Part shown: piece after piece, positions 19,478 to 30,989 of the stretch
Layout: each line of letters starts with the position of its first letter
How positions within the stretch are numbered: the first letter of the stretch is position 1
Assembly (NCBI GenBank): GCA_022457155.1
Contig: JAJGOT010000204.1
Coordinates: 821,501-885,500, forward strand
DNA length: 64,000 nt
From: Cladopsammia gracilis
Lineage: Eukaryota > Cnidaria > Anthozoa > Scleractinia > Dendrophylliidae
Direction: 5' to 3'
Program-made: the position numbers and the translations under genes
The notes under the pieces: model-generated
The model's database searches: none
Told to the model about the DNA's origin: nothing
The model's input: only the letters and a program-made list of their open reading frames with translations

Positions 19478-22400
19478 ATGCAACGAAACAAAATGAGGCG
19501 AAGCAAACGTTTAGCGACGAAAAAATCAACTAAATGTTTGGAAACCGAGGGAAGCAGCCAAGAGGAAGTTGCAGATGTCAAAGATCATAATGTAGAAGCT
19601 GTGATTTCGAAAGATTACGGTTTTGTTATAGATAAAACTCCCTCTCATATTGCGACTAGAACTAGAGTCCACGAGGATGAGCATATAGAAGCTTTGATTT
19701 CGACAGATCACGATTTTGTTATAGACAAAACTCCCTCTCATGTTGCAACTAGTACTAGTGACCACGAGTACAACGATGTTGATGATAATAGTGATGGCGA
19801 TGAACGCGATGAAGATGTTGACAGTCTCTCTAATGTGAGAACAACAAGTTCACAAGAAGAGGAAGAACAAGAAGAGGACTTTATAACTCTATCAAGTGAA
19901 TTCAAGACAAAGTTAAAAGAGTAAGTTGTAGGTTTTAAGACGTTGGATGATTTTAACTGCAAATTGCGGTGAAACCGTATCATAATGCATGGTACGTTGC
20001 CCCCTCCCCCCCTCCACCACAACCACCACCCCCACCACCACCCCCACCACCACCCCCAGTGCAACCCCAGAGACCGAAAACTGGGCTATCCTGTGAGAGT
20101 CTGTCCCAAAGAGGAACCTTTTTTCTGCTTACATTGTATGATTGGGTAGGTAAAATCAGGTTGTTTAAACATTTATGTACCAGTCAATTCCAAGACCGCC
20201 CATACCCCCCCCCCCCCCCCCCCCCCCCCAGGCAAACCCCCGGGCATTTGACTTTTTTTAAAAAAAAAATTGTCAAATGCCCCACCATGTGGGCAGTTTA
20301 TACGGTCAAATGCCCCACCATGCAGGGCTTCACAGAGCGTCAAATGCCCCACCGTCCGGGCAAGGAGGGATTAAAGTAACTAGTTACAGTGGATTTGGCC
20401 GCGCCAGTTGCCAAGTTCGTTGGGAAATTTGATACTACTGTACGTTGCGAAGTTGTCAACTACATTTGTCAGTTTGCCAACCAAATTGCGAACTTTGAAA
20501 CGAAGTTGACAACTTTGGTGCCAACGAAGCCTGTATGTAAAGTCTGAAGTTGTTCTTAAACGCTCTTTGCGAAGTCAAAACAATTTTTAGCCGATCTGGA
20601 TGGTTTTCTTTAACATTATTTTGTAGACTTGCCAAGACAAATCTATAAACCGGTGCTGTTCAGATTGTTTTCGAGGTGAGATCACGTACGCTGTAAGATG
20701 CATGCCGCTATTTCAGTTTTGAATTCGACCAACATGTAAATCATATATTATCTTTCATGTTCACTTTAAATATCTTGCAATCTTTGCTTGTGCTGTTGTC
20801 TGTTGTTTATATATCTCTTACTACTAGACTTAGTTTCAGCGAAAAAAATAGAACGATATTGTAACTTCTGAACATATGTTTCGAAACACTAAATGTAACC
20901 GGAAAGAATGGATTAAGAAATCTTTTACTTTGCGACCGCTGAGCAACGTTTTTGTTGAAGTCAAATGCCCGCCCCGTCGGGCCTCGTTTCACGTCAAATG
21001 CCCCACTAGGTGGAGCTAACCTCTCGTCGAATGCCCGGGGTATGCCCGGGAGGAGGGATGGGCGGTCTTGGAATTGACTGGTACATTAAAGGGTTGCCAA
21101 AATTCATTGTTAAGTGAAATGGTAGCATTTTATTATAGAACTAAGTCTAAGTGTCGAATCTAGGTGTTGTTAATGCATGGTTCAATTCCTACAGTTACCA
21201 TCCCCCACCCCCCCGGGCACACCCCCGGGGATTTGCCATTTTTTCTTCACTTGGCGTCCTATTCCCCACCCCCGGCACATAAAAAGGGGTAATACCCCAC
21301 CCCCGGGACACTCAAAAGCAAGTTGCACCGTTTCTCAGGAAGACAGAAATATTTATTATATAAATCCACCGAACAGTTTACAAAATAGACATTGACTGGA
21401 CTACACTCCGGTATGGTTACAAAGATCAGGAAGCATCTCTCCCATTGTTTATCGTCTTTGCTTGCGTTTCTTTGGCTTTCATCGCTTCAAATACAGGCTT
21501 TAATTTTGCCAAATTTTGCCAAATTGTTTTCTTATAGCGAATAAACTTAGCCTAAATGTGGTAAAGACAAAATATATGATTGTAGCTAGTCAATATAGGA
21601 TAAAACACCTTCAGCACCAGTTTAATATTCATGTCGATCACAAACCCCTTGTAAGGGATAAGACATATAAATATCTTGGTGTTGAAATAGATCAATCATT
21701 AACTTGGAGAGATCATGTAGACAAAATTGCTAAGAAAACCTCTGGAGGGATTGGCGTTCTGAGACGTGTAAGGCATCTCTTACCTTATCATACATTAATT
21801 ATGATGTACTACTCCCTTGTACTACCATATTTCGATTATTGTAGTATAGTGTGAGGGAGTTGTGGGAAAGGGATGTGTAACAGACTCCAGACCCTCCAAA
21901 ACAGAGCTGCCAGGGTGATAACCTCCTCTAACTACGATAGACGATCAGTTGAGATACTGGATGAACTTGGGTGGGATAATCTTGAAACACGAAGGACAAG
22001 ACAACTAGCCATAATAATGTATAAATTGAAAAATGGAAATGATTGATAAAGATGATTGAATTACTAACAAATTGTAAGGATTTCCCAGCAAAGAAGTCCG
22101 CTTGTTGAGTCATGTCATCCGCCATGTGGTTCGACGAAATTTTCGCCCCATAATTCCTTGCGCACCTAGATTATCTCCACCCCTACCCCCGGGACAAGAG
22201 TACTTGCAAAATTCCCCACCCCCGGGCCACAACGGCCGACTTTGTCCCGGGGGTTGCCCGGGGGGGGGGGGGGGGGGGATGGGAACTGTAGGAATTAAAC
22301 CATGCATAATACACATACTGTAAGTGATTAGATTAAGAGGGGGCTTAATATGTAGTGTGCAAAATCTTTGCTCCCAATCACCCCTTTCCTTCTCTCTTTG

Positions 22401-25400
22401 TAGTACTGATTCCATTTTCCTTATTCTAGCTCTTCACAACTGTCATCAGAACTTCAAGTTGACATCAACACAGAAGATTTATATCTCAAGTTTGACAAAA
22501 CCAGCTTCAAACCTGTCACATTTAACAAAAGCTTCAATCAATTTGCTTTCAATGATAAAGAGGTAAACAACATTTTGTAAGTTGCATAGTCAACAAAATG
22601 TTAATCACGAATCTTTTTTCTTCACAATACATTGCCTACAATACATTACTTAACCCTTTAAGCCCTAAGAGTGATCAGCATCAAATTTCTCCTTGTAATA
22701 TTAATGCCTTATCAATAAAAAAGGTCACAAGAATTAAGGACGTGATCACACAAGATGAGTTCTCTTGATATCCAAACAATTTCTCCCCACTACTTCACTG
22801 TATAGGAAATGTATAGGACTAGAAATGAGAATTTAAATTTTGATATTGCGGCTTAAAGGGCTTAAAGTACATTTTACATTTTCTTGTAATTTGTTTACTT
22901 TCAAATTACAATACATTGCAGCTTAGTTACATTAATCATGACTCAACTTACTTTCATTTCAAATCATAGTCTTTCTACCACTCTAATGGAAGTCCTACTT
23001 ACAGACATAATTACATTCAGATCAAATCATCCCTCAAGAAAACCTCCAAGAATTTTTTTTAATCATTGATGTTTTGTTATTCTTTCAGCTGATGAAGCGA
23101 AGTGTAATAACAAAAGACTTTGAGAAACGGCATTCTGTACCCCCTATGCATGTTTCACAGCATGTCCACAGAAAACAAAAAAAGGTAATATCATGAATGT
23201 TATTTTTTATAAAACTTGTCACTGTCTATGTGTATCGTAAGCTCTGGTCATTAAAGAATTGTTGAGTTGTATCTTATATAAAAGGATTATTCAAGATATT
23301 GTATGCATTATAACATTGTGAATGGAGGCTAACTATTCACAGTCTCAAATATTCAGAATAAGTGTGACATGAAATTTTTTTTTTGATTTTTCAGAAAGCC
23401 AGAGAAGAGACAGCAGGACCAATGTGGTTTAACCTGCCAGCAACTCAGATAACGCCAGAGATAGAACAAGATATGAAGATAATGAAGATGAGAAATATCC
23501 TGGAAAGAAAACGTCATTACAAGAAGAACGACTCTGCTGCATTACCCAAATACTTCCAGGTGGGTGGGAAAATGAAGTGTGGTTGTGGCTGCCACTCTAC
23601 CTTATTAGCAGAATCCAGTGATTTACTACTGTATTTACTCTAATAAACACCTCCTTGTTTAAATGCTTTCCTTCAAGTTCACAGTCCTTATGGAATGGTC
23701 AAAACACAGAAACCTTCCTCTATTCATGTTATTAAAGTTAAATGTTGAGTTAACAACTGTTCCAAGCAACTAAATTTGTAATAGACACCCAGATCTTAAT
23801 TCATGTAAATATGGTAAATTCTAGTAAACTTACAAACTGATGAGCTATTTAGGGACAGATTATTGATTGATTGACAGCCCTCAGTTGGTAGCCTGTGTAG
23901 CAGGGGTCGGGAGAGGGTAACTGGGGAGAGAGGAAAGGACACCTGCAATAAAGACCCCCTTTTGTTAATTTCCGCAAACGCTGGTGGCGGCAAAAATTCT
24001 GATTGGCTAATTTGCGCTGGGTGGAAATGTAGTAAATTCCCACATGAAGTCAGCCTTGCATAAAAGTGCGCACTATTTTCTGATTATTAATTGTATTGAC
24101 AGTTGACATAATTCCATTTCCAGGAAATCAGTGGGTGTGATGCAAATAGCCTGGTTCTTAGAGCAGACTTTCCTTCCCCTCTCTCCTCTCCTTTTTTGTG
24201 TCCCCTCCCCACTCCCCATTTACACAGGCTATCAGTAGGAGCTTGCACATCATTTACATGTGAGCATTTTAAAGTGTTTAAAGTGCCTATCACCCCTAGA
24301 AAGTTATTTTCAGAATCAACTCTTTGTACATTGAATAGTTGAATGGTAAAATATTTCTTGTTTTGAACGTCGCATTTGTGAGTTATAGAGATTTGAATTT
24401 ACAAAATGCTAATTAGATGACGTCAACCCGGGAATTTACCATTATTTCTACGCCAATTTACAATGCGCAGTTTACAGCTTGAGGATAATTAATTTGATAA
24501 ATACTAAAAATAAACTGTGGATAGTCAGTTGATTCGTAAAAAAATATTACTTGGAGGTGAAAACAAGTAGTTGCATAATAAATGATTCCCGGGTTGAGAT
24601 CATCTAATTAGCATTTTGTAAAATCAAATCTCTATAACTCACTAACACAACGTTCAAAACAAGAAATATTTTACCATCAAACTATTCAATGTACATAGAG
24701 TTGATTCTGAAAATAACTTTCTAGGGGTGATAGGCACTTTAATTGTATGTTAGGTGATTTAGAAATAGGTTAGTAGAGTTTGTTTTTGGAGAGTTCTGTA
24801 TCCTATGTGAACAGCATAGAGACATGTGTCTTATGTTTTGATATATGTTATCATTATTTTGTAGTCATGTTTTTTAGTAAAAAAAGCATTTCAAATAATC
24901 ATTGAGGATTAAAATCTCATCTAGGTGTACAATCCCTATTTCAGCTTTCATGACATTCTCTTGTACAAAAACACGATCATCACTAAATACTGTGACGGGA
25001 ATCTTAATACAGTACACAGCGTACAAATTACAGCATTATTTATGAACATTTGCCGGGTGTATTTTTTAGATTGGTACTGTGGTAGAGGGATCAACGGACT
25101 TCTACGCTTCTCGTATTCCTAAACGCCAACGGAAGAGTAACATGATTGATGAACTGCTGTCAGATGCTGAATTTAGGAGGTATGCCTGGGCCACAATTTT
25201 TTTTTTTCACATGATGTACATGTATATGTTGTGGTGCAATTTTATCCTTGGTGCAAATTTTATTTTCCTTTGTTAAAAACTCATTATCATACATTATCAT
25301 ACATTATCATATATTACCATACCCCAAAACAAAGGAAAATAAAATTTGCACCAAGGACAAAATTGCACCACAACATATACATCATGTGGCCACAAGTTTG

Positions 25401-26255
25401 TTGGCAAGTTGTGTTCAGTCTGTAGATGTTCTTCTTGAGTTTTCCTTTTGATGAGTGTACTTTGGACTGGTGGAACTAATTCTTGTTGGGAAATACACTC
25501 TTAGCAAAATGTCCTCTTCTGAACCATATAAACTGTTGAAGTATGATTTTACCAGATTCTAGAAACCAAAGTTTCCAGAAGTTATTTATAGTGCACTGTA
25601 TTGTTCTAAAGGCAGGAAACTACCAGCTAAACCAGTTTGGTATGTTGCGATTCCAGAAAGTTGTTTCATGTCATATAAGCTATTGTGTATCGTCATTCAT
25701 TCTGTCTTCATTGAGCTTACCTTGAATAAAGTTGTGTGTACCCAGTACTGGACTTGTTTTCGCTGTGTCGGAGAAACTTGTCAACAATTCTGTCTTTTAA
25801 TAAATGTTTGTTTTATGCCGCGGAAATAAGCAATTTGAAGTAATAAGATGCCATTCATTGTACAGTAAATTTTCTTTAAACAGGCACTCCTGTAAGGTGG
25901 GCTCCTCTCTGGCTAAATGTTACTTGTTTGTCTGTGACTAAACTCTTTATAAGGCAGACACTTCTCTAAGGCGGACAGGTACAGCTGATCCCGAAGATGT
26001 CTGGCTTAGTGTTCACTGTACATACTGAATCCATGTTTGTATTGGAGTATAAACTTGTCTCTGAGATTGTTATATCTTGGTTCTTAAATAACTGTTTGTG
26101 TCACGAATTGGGCACCTTTAAGTGGATTTTGTATTCTTTCCAACAGATACAACAAGAGAAAATACCTGGAAATACAAGCTGCAAAACAAAGTGGAAAGAA
26201 AGGATTTTACAAAAAGAAGATGAACAAAAGAAAAGCAACTGCATTAAGATCATAG
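19478..26255 (+). CDS. DNTTIP2: DNTTIP2/Fcf2-family pre-rRNA processing protein, 6 exons
   Basis: Nucleolar protein of the small-subunit processome; yeast Fcf2 is needed for early pre-18S cleavages. Exons are 19478-19920, 22430-22562, 23089-23184, 23395-23559, 25070-25179 and 26147-26255, all GT-AG with matching phases, giving 351 aa. Residues 1-190 are low-complexity and acidic (DDNSDGDERDEDVD, EEEEQEEDF) and contain a 31-residue tandem repeat. The Fcf2 domain fills about 225-345: GPMWFNLPA, ITPEIEQDMKIMKMRNILE, KRHYKKND, PKYFQIGTVVEG, DFYASRIPKRQRK, ELLSDAEFRRYNKRKYLEI and a lysine-rich tail. The start could also be the ATG at 19493 (MRRSKRL). Introns carry two G-rich TIR elements, a LINE relic and palindromes. 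ATTAAA at 26352-26357 is a likely poly(A) signal. Family call is firm. Confidence 0.93.
19999..20060. repeat. CCACCACCCC-type simple repeat
   Basis: A C-rich imperfect microsatellite in DNTTIP2 intron 1, about 80 bp after the exon 1 donor. It creates a proline-rich frame that is not a gene. Confidence 0.9.
20176..21085. mobile_element. Harbinger-like TIR element with GTCAAATGCCCCAC repeats
   Basis: 910 bp in DNTTIP2 intron 1. Terminal inverted repeats are TGTACCAGTCAATTCCAAGA and its complement at the right end, continuing into a C-run/G-rich stretch. TTA flanks both sides (20173-20175 and 21086-21088). Six or more copies of GTCAAATGCCC(CAC) cluster inside both ends, three or four on the left and about three on the right. 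No transposase, so non-autonomous. Confidence 0.82.
21174..22306. mobile_element. Harbinger-like TIR element carrying a LINE fragment
   Basis: The ends TGCATGGTTCAATTCCTACA and TGTAGGAATTAAACCATGCA are followed by CCATCCCCC/GGGGGATGG. TAA flanks both sides (21171-21173 and 22307-22309). ACCCCCGGGACA-type words repeat near both ends. The middle holds a reverse-transcriptase relic at 21516-22046. It starts about 90 bp after the previous TIR element. Non-autonomous. Confidence 0.85.
21516..22046 (+). pseudogene. Non-LTR reverse transcriptase fragment (CR1/L2/Jockey-like)
   Basis: The translation contains LSLNVVKTKYMIV, YKYLGVEIDQSLTWRDHVD, LLPYHTLIMMYYSLVLPYFD and, after one in-frame TGA at 21853-21855, LQTLQNRAARVI. 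This is the thumb and connector region after the RT catalytic core. The TGA replaces the tryptophan usually found at VWG. The frame ends at 22044-22046. It has no start, no YxDD box and no 3' tail, so it is a dead fragment enclosed by the TIR element at 21174-22306. Confidence 0.85.
22651..22866. mobile_element. Short TIR repeat (TTTAAGCCC family)
   Basis: In DNTTIP2 intron 2. It starts AACCCTTTAAGCCCTAAG and ends GGCTTAAAGGGCTTAAAG. Internal words GATCAGCATCAAAT, GAATTAAGGACGTGATCAC and AGGAAATGTATAGGACTAG recur in the diverged relative at about 52465-52668 and the fragment at 4566-4640. Confidence 0.72.
24277..24743. mobile_element. Large palindromic element in DNTTIP2 intron 4
   Basis: Arms of about 155 bp are near-perfect complements. 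The outer ends are TTAAAGTGCCTATCACCCC and GGGGTGATAGGCACTTTAA; the inner ends are ATGCTAATTAGATGACGTC and GATCATCTAATTAGCAT next to AACCCGGGAA/TTCCCGGGTT. The centre is about 120 bp. No coding potential. In unspliced RNA it would form a long duplex. Confidence 0.88.
25225..25376. mobile_element. Palindromic MITE (TATGTTG family)
   Basis: Arms TATGTTGTGGTGCAATTTT and AAAATTGCACCACAACATA, inner arms CAAATTTTATTTTCCTTTG and its complement. The loop contains three CATTATCATA units. It lies in DNTTIP2 intron 5, 45 bp after the exon 5 donor. Flanks CATGTA and TACATC suggest a TA target. Confidence 0.88.
25865..25990. repeat. Degenerate CTCTAAGGCGGACA repeat
   Basis: TACAGTAAATTTTCTTTAAACAGGCAC followed by CTAAACTCTTTATAAGGCAGACAC and CTCTAAGGCGGACAG matches the theme of fragments at 50166-50300 and 61400-61555. 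These look like decayed ends of pogo/Tigger-like DNA elements; the class is inference. Confidence 0.5.
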
Positions 26256-26493
26256 TGTTTTCTTTTATCTGAATTTTTACGCTGCTAATGATAATGGTAG
26301 TCTGAATTCACGGGATTTGTAAAAATATATGAATGAGTATCATACAAAAGAATTAAAATATTGTTTATTGAAGAAAAAGTGTTGTTTGTTAGAGCCTAAC
26401 CTGCGATCAGGCGCTCTTTTTTGGAGCGGGAGAGCGTTTTGATGTTACCACTTCTGAATCCATTCGTGATTACAGGTGATTAGCAACCACGAC

Positions 26494-26662
26494 GGTAGCC
26501 TGTTCCAGGCTCCGAGATAGTGGGGAACGCGCGAAGTAAAAAAATGGAAAAATCGCAGGGGAACTGGTCGGCGGACCGCCTTCTCCCCAGTTTCCCGGCG
26601 ATTTTTTCCCTTTTTTTCACTTCGCGCGTTCCCCACTATGTCGGAGCCTGGAACAGGCTACC
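26494..26662. mobile_element. Palindromic MITE (CCTGTTCCAGGCTCC family)
   Basis: GGTAGCCTGTTCCAGGCTCC and its complement bound 169 bp, with inner arms GTGGGGAACGCGCGAAGT. The same element is in the second duplicated copy at 27764-27932. A half copy is at about 51958-51995. Confidence 0.88.
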
Positions 26663-26782
26663 ACGATGGCAACGCCAAGGGAAACGTCACTTGGAAAAAG
26701 AATTCGCGCTCTTTTGCCGCTACTTTCCAGCGTTCCAATTTGTTTAATTTGTCTAACGTGACTGATTTCTACAGGAGTTGAA

Positions 26783-27063
26783 TTCGTAATCACTTTATTT
26801 TTATTTTTTTAAGTGTCAAGGTATTTAGCGCGCGAGCACTAATTGGGGACACTAAATAAAGAAACAAATATTCAAATAGAACATAACATTTTGAAAATCC
26901 CGACTGGCAGGAGGCAAACCAGTTGGCTATTTTACAAGCGTGGTCGAGGAGTTGAACTCGGGTCTGCCGTGAAACAACTCCAGCAAGTGGTCAGAGCGGG
27001 ACTTGAACCCGGGACCTCCGGATTACAAGTCCGACGTCCTAACCACTCGACCACGCTGCCTCC
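26783..27063 (-). mobile_element. tRNA-derived SINE (tRNA-Thr-like head)
   Basis: Read on the minus strand, the head GGCAGCGTGGTCGAGTGGTT is a box A, and the box B GGTTCAAGTCCCGC follows at about 27000. The anticodon-like loop reads CTTGTAA, so the TGT triplet suggests a threonine tRNA origin. The body ends in an A-rich ACTTAAAAAAATAAAAAT tail near 26800. It is absent from the second duplicated copy, so it inserted after the duplication or was lost from copy 2. Confidence 0.82.
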
Positions 27064-27413
27064 AAGTTGAAATAAAGAGAGGAAATTAGCCGTCGTGTGT
27101 TCACGTTCTCTGCAAAACCTATAATTTGGCCAAGTGACGTTGTTGTGTTGCAGGGAACGGCAAAGAAATGTACCAACATTAAAAAGTAGAGGCGTTTTTT
27201 TGGTCATTAAGCCTATCGTTTTCGCTGCCTTCGCCGTTGTGGTTCGTGGTTGCTTAAACTCATAACGTTTTTGACTCGCAAACAATAAAGGGCTTGAAAC
27301 AAGAGGGGTCGCAGGCGTGTAAGTGACGATTTACGGTGATATATCTTGTTTCTTAAATAACTGTGTGTCACGAATTGGGCACCTTCAAGTGGATTTTGTA
27401 TTCTTTCCAACAG

Positions 27414-27522
27414 ATAAAACAAGAGGAAATACCTGGAAATACAAGCTGCAAAACAAGGTGGAAAGAAAGGATTTTACAAAAAGAAGATGAACAAAGGAAA
27501 AGCAACTGCGTTAAGATCATAG
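27414..27522 (+). pseudogene. Duplicated, dead last exon of DNTTIP2
   Basis: Copy of the terminal exon 26147-26255 with its intact CAACAG acceptor. The codon after the split arginine, TAC (Tyr) in the true exon, is TAA here, so splicing to this copy would end the protein at EFRR and lose the basic tail. Other changes are few (for example AAAGTGG to AAGGTGG). Its own stop TAG is kept at 27520-27522. Confidence 0.88.
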
Positions 27523-27763
27523 TGTTTTCTTTTAGTATCTGAATTTTTACGCTGCTAATGATAACGGTTGTCTGAATTCAAGGGATTTGTAAAAATATAT
27601 GAATGAGAATCATACAAAAGAATTAAAATATTGTTTATTGAAGAAAAAGTGTTTTTTGTTAGAGTCTAACCTGCGATCAGGCGCTCTTTTTTGGAGCGGG
27701 AGAGCGTTTTGATGTTACCACTTCTGAATCCATTCGTGATTACAGGTGATTAACAACCACGAC

Positions 27764-27932
27764 GGTAGCCTGTTCCAGGCTCCGAGATAGTGGGGAACGC
27801 GCGAAGGAAAAAAATGGAAAAATCGCAGGGGAAATGGTCGGCGGACCGCCTTCTCCCCAGTTCCCCCGCGATTTTTTCACTTTTTTTCACTTCGCGCGTT
27901 CCCCACTATGTCGGAGCCTGGAACAGGCTACC
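27764..27932. mobile_element. Palindromic MITE, second duplicated copy
   Basis: Same element as 26494-26662, copied with the tandem duplication rather than by transposition, since the flanks also match. Confidence 0.88.
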
Positions 27933-28350
27933 ACGACGGCAACGCCAAGGGAAACGTCACTTGAAAAAAGAATTCGCGCTCTTTTGAACTACTTTCCAGT
28001 GTTCCAATTTGTTTAATTTGTCTAACGTGACTGATTTCTACAGGAGTTGAATTTGTAGGGACGGCTTTCAAGTTGAAATAGAGAGAGGAAATTAGCCGTC
28101 GTGTGTTCACGTTCTCTGCAAAACCTATAATTTGGCCATGTGACGTTGTTGTGTTGCAGGGAACGGCAAAGAAATGTACCGACATTAAAAAGTAGAGGCG
28201 TTTTTTTGTCATTAAGCTTACCGTTTTCCTGCCTTCGTCGTTGTGGTTCGTGGTTGCTTAACTGAACTCCTTACAACGTTTTTGACTCGCAAACAATAAA
28301 GGGCTTGGAACAAGAGGGGTCGCAGGCGTGTAAGTGACGATGTACGGTGA

Positions 28351-29606
28351 AAATTGGAAAAGAATTCTTAAAAGTCCAGTTTTGGATCCGGCTGAGGTCT
28401 TTGTACATTGATCCGTATTTATTTATTTATTTATTTATTTATTCGATTTTGCAGAACTGATTCCTTGAAAGTCGTACCATGTCCTTTGGTTTGGCAAAAT
28501 AAATGTAGTCCGGCTTCAGGGGAAAAGTGAATGCGTTTAACCTTGACATACCGAAACTTTTCTGTACGCTAAAACTTTGCAGCCATCCAACTTTTTTTTT
28601 TTTTTTTGCCAAAATGGTCACTTCACCCTCAGTGTAATCGAATCCTAATACAGTGAGGAGTCATGAATATGTTTCAAGAAATATAGAAAGAGAAAGGTAA
28701 TGCACAGATTCTAAATCTAAATCAAGTAGCAAAGCTCCCACATGGGACATTTGTGCACAGGGAACGGTCAGCGGTCATCTCGCATAAGGGAGGACTTAAA
28801 GCAGATAACAGAAGAAGCGTTCTGAATGTGAGGGGTCAGATGGTTCCACACTGCAGGGACAGTGCGAGCTAAGAATGATGCTCTGTAACAACTCTTGAGC
28901 GCTAGGATATTCCTGAAGTGGTGTTGACCTTGTTATTGTCTAGTAGCACGGCCACTCCTGACCTAAATCTGACTTTCAACGTCCTCAAGGCCGTGGACAA
29001 TCTTATAGATCAGGGACAGGTGGCTGACAGTCCAGGGGCGGATCTAAGTTTTTTTTATTGGGGGGGGGGGGGGGGGGGGGGAGTGGCTACAAGTGTATGC
29101 CAAAGTCTATAAAAAGTTTTTATTGTTGCAATTACGGTCAAAATGGGGTGGTATGACCAGTACTTTATGCAGTATGACCAGTACTTTACGCATGCTTACG
29201 GCCATATCACTCGGGTAACGGCAACCATGGACAGCTGTTTCGTCCTTGTTAGGACTCATCAGCATGACATAATGGCCACATAAAAAAATCATCGCGCAAG
29301 CTCCACACCTCCGCGACTTTACTGCTTGTCTTTTCTGGATTATTGATTAAATTCCAGACTCTTACGACTCACGCGTTTCTTGAAAAAAAGAACAACGCGA
29401 TAAGTCATATTTATTACATGACGTTTTTAACGACTTGTGTTGTCCGCTGTACAACATGAACGACTGCCTTCGTGCAGTTCTTTCGTTCGTTCGTTCCCAT
29501 GACAACAGCCTCAAAAATCGAGCCACCATATTGTTTTCAGTCGCGGAGCAGTCGGTTCATTCTCAAATTTGTAACATTTATCATAGTTTTATGCTAGTTT
29601 TAAGTC
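28351..29606. other. Intergenic: simple repeats, BBOF1 promoter
   Basis: Contains an ATTT repeat at about 28414-28443, a T-run near 28589-28606 and a G-run at about 29060-29080. Sequence at 28690-29040 has no identified content. An unidentified 5' UTR and promoter for the gene starting at 29607 must lie towards the right. No further gene seen. Confidence 0.4.
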
Positions 29607-30956
29607 ATGCCTCCTAAAAAGAAAGGGAAGAAAAGTGGCAAGAAGAAGAAGAGTGGTAAAAAAAGCGCCAAAAAGTCGCCCTCTGCTGCGCCTTCTAGTG
29701 ATGTTCTCAATGAATTGTCGAAGGAGTATTTTCTTATTCAGATTAGAGACTTGGAGGAAAGGCTTTCTCGGTACCAGAAAAAGTGCGATGAACTGGAAAT
29801 TGCAAATCAAGATTACAGATCACAGCATGCACAGCAAACAACGGATAAGAAAGAAATCGTGTCGTTTTTAAAGAAACAACTGGAGCAAAGAGCGGACGAA
29901 ATAGCCGATCTTCAAGATCGCTTGATAGGATTGCAACAAGCCAAAGATGGCGAAAAAGATCAATATGAGGTGCAGTTAGCCACTTTAAGGACTGAAATGC
30001 AAGAGATTAAGGACCAGTTAACTTCAGAGAATATGGTTCTGGGAGGAAAATTAGCTTCTTTGGAAGAATTTCGTGTACAAAAAGAAGATTTGATGGCAAA
30101 GTTTGCAAAAATGGAAGAGGAATTGGAGAAACAACAAAATGATCATAAAGACGTCATTTACAATTTGGAAAGGAAAGCTGTGGTTGACAAGGACAGGTTT
30201 GCTATTTTTACGTTTTAAGATGGATTTTGTTGAGACAAAGTATGTAGTGCCACCAAAGTCACCTCAAATTAAAGTGTATCAAAAACAGCAATTGCTGAAC
30301 TGAATGGAGCCATCCTTGCTCATTTTTCCCAAAACAGAGGAACCCCCTCCTTGTAACCACTTAATAAAAACAACCACCTTGTTAATATGGCCACCTTTTT
30401 TGGGACCTGAACAACACCTCATGCTGTCATTTTCTTTTCAAAAATACCCTGTTAATTTGACCACCCCACACATACAAATTATTACAACCAACGTTTTTGA
30501 GAAATGGTCAAAACTACATGTACATGTATTGTGCTTGGACAGGAACCACTGTTTCACGATAAGACTGCTGGTCCTTTGACCTACCTCCCCTCCCCCACCT
30601 GAAAAGATGGTGTCTTGTTACATGTATCACCTCCATTCTCTCAGGAGTAGAAACCGAGAAAAAGATTCATACTTTCCTGTGCTATTTTACTGGCAATGAT
30701 AAATAAATGAAATAAATAAATTTATGCATTTGTATAGCGCAAATTCTATATACATATTCAAATGTGCTTCGCAATCAATCAGACCCACCCCACCCATGAA
30801 CAAGTAACACTGAGGGTGGTCACAGCCAGGGTTTGTTATGTCCTTAGTGGTTCTTTTACATCCCCATGGGAGATGGGACTGCCATTTCTACGTGGTCATC
30901 CGAGCCACGTGAAGGTCTAACCATTTTCTGATGTCATAGCAAAGGCAGCGCCTTCA

Positions 30957-30989
<33 letters not shown>

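Larger units (their letters stand above)
26071..28350 (+). repeat. Tandem duplication spanning the last DNTTIP2 exon
   Basis: Copy 1 (about 26071-27338) and copy 2 (about 27339-28350) are direct repeats starting ATATCTTG and ending AAGTGACGATTTACGGTGA or GATGTACGGTGA. Both contain the terminal exon with its splice acceptor, the 3' UTR, the small TIR MITE (26494-26662 and 27764-27932) and a shared downstream part. Copy 1 is longer because a SINE at about 26783-27063 is present only there. The copies are highly similar, so the duplication is fairly young. Confidence 0.92.

Noticed and set aside
19969..20379. Proline-rich 136-residue frame
   Set aside because: Translation of CCACCCC microsatellite and C-runs in the DNTTIP2 intron and transposon TIR; no gene evidence.
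26783..27063. Functional tRNA-Thr gene
   Set aside because: The tRNA-like part is followed by a unique body and A-rich tail, has a copy-specific insertion pattern and no terminator, so it is a SINE. The same reasoning applies to 11590, 30701, 45213 and 46790.
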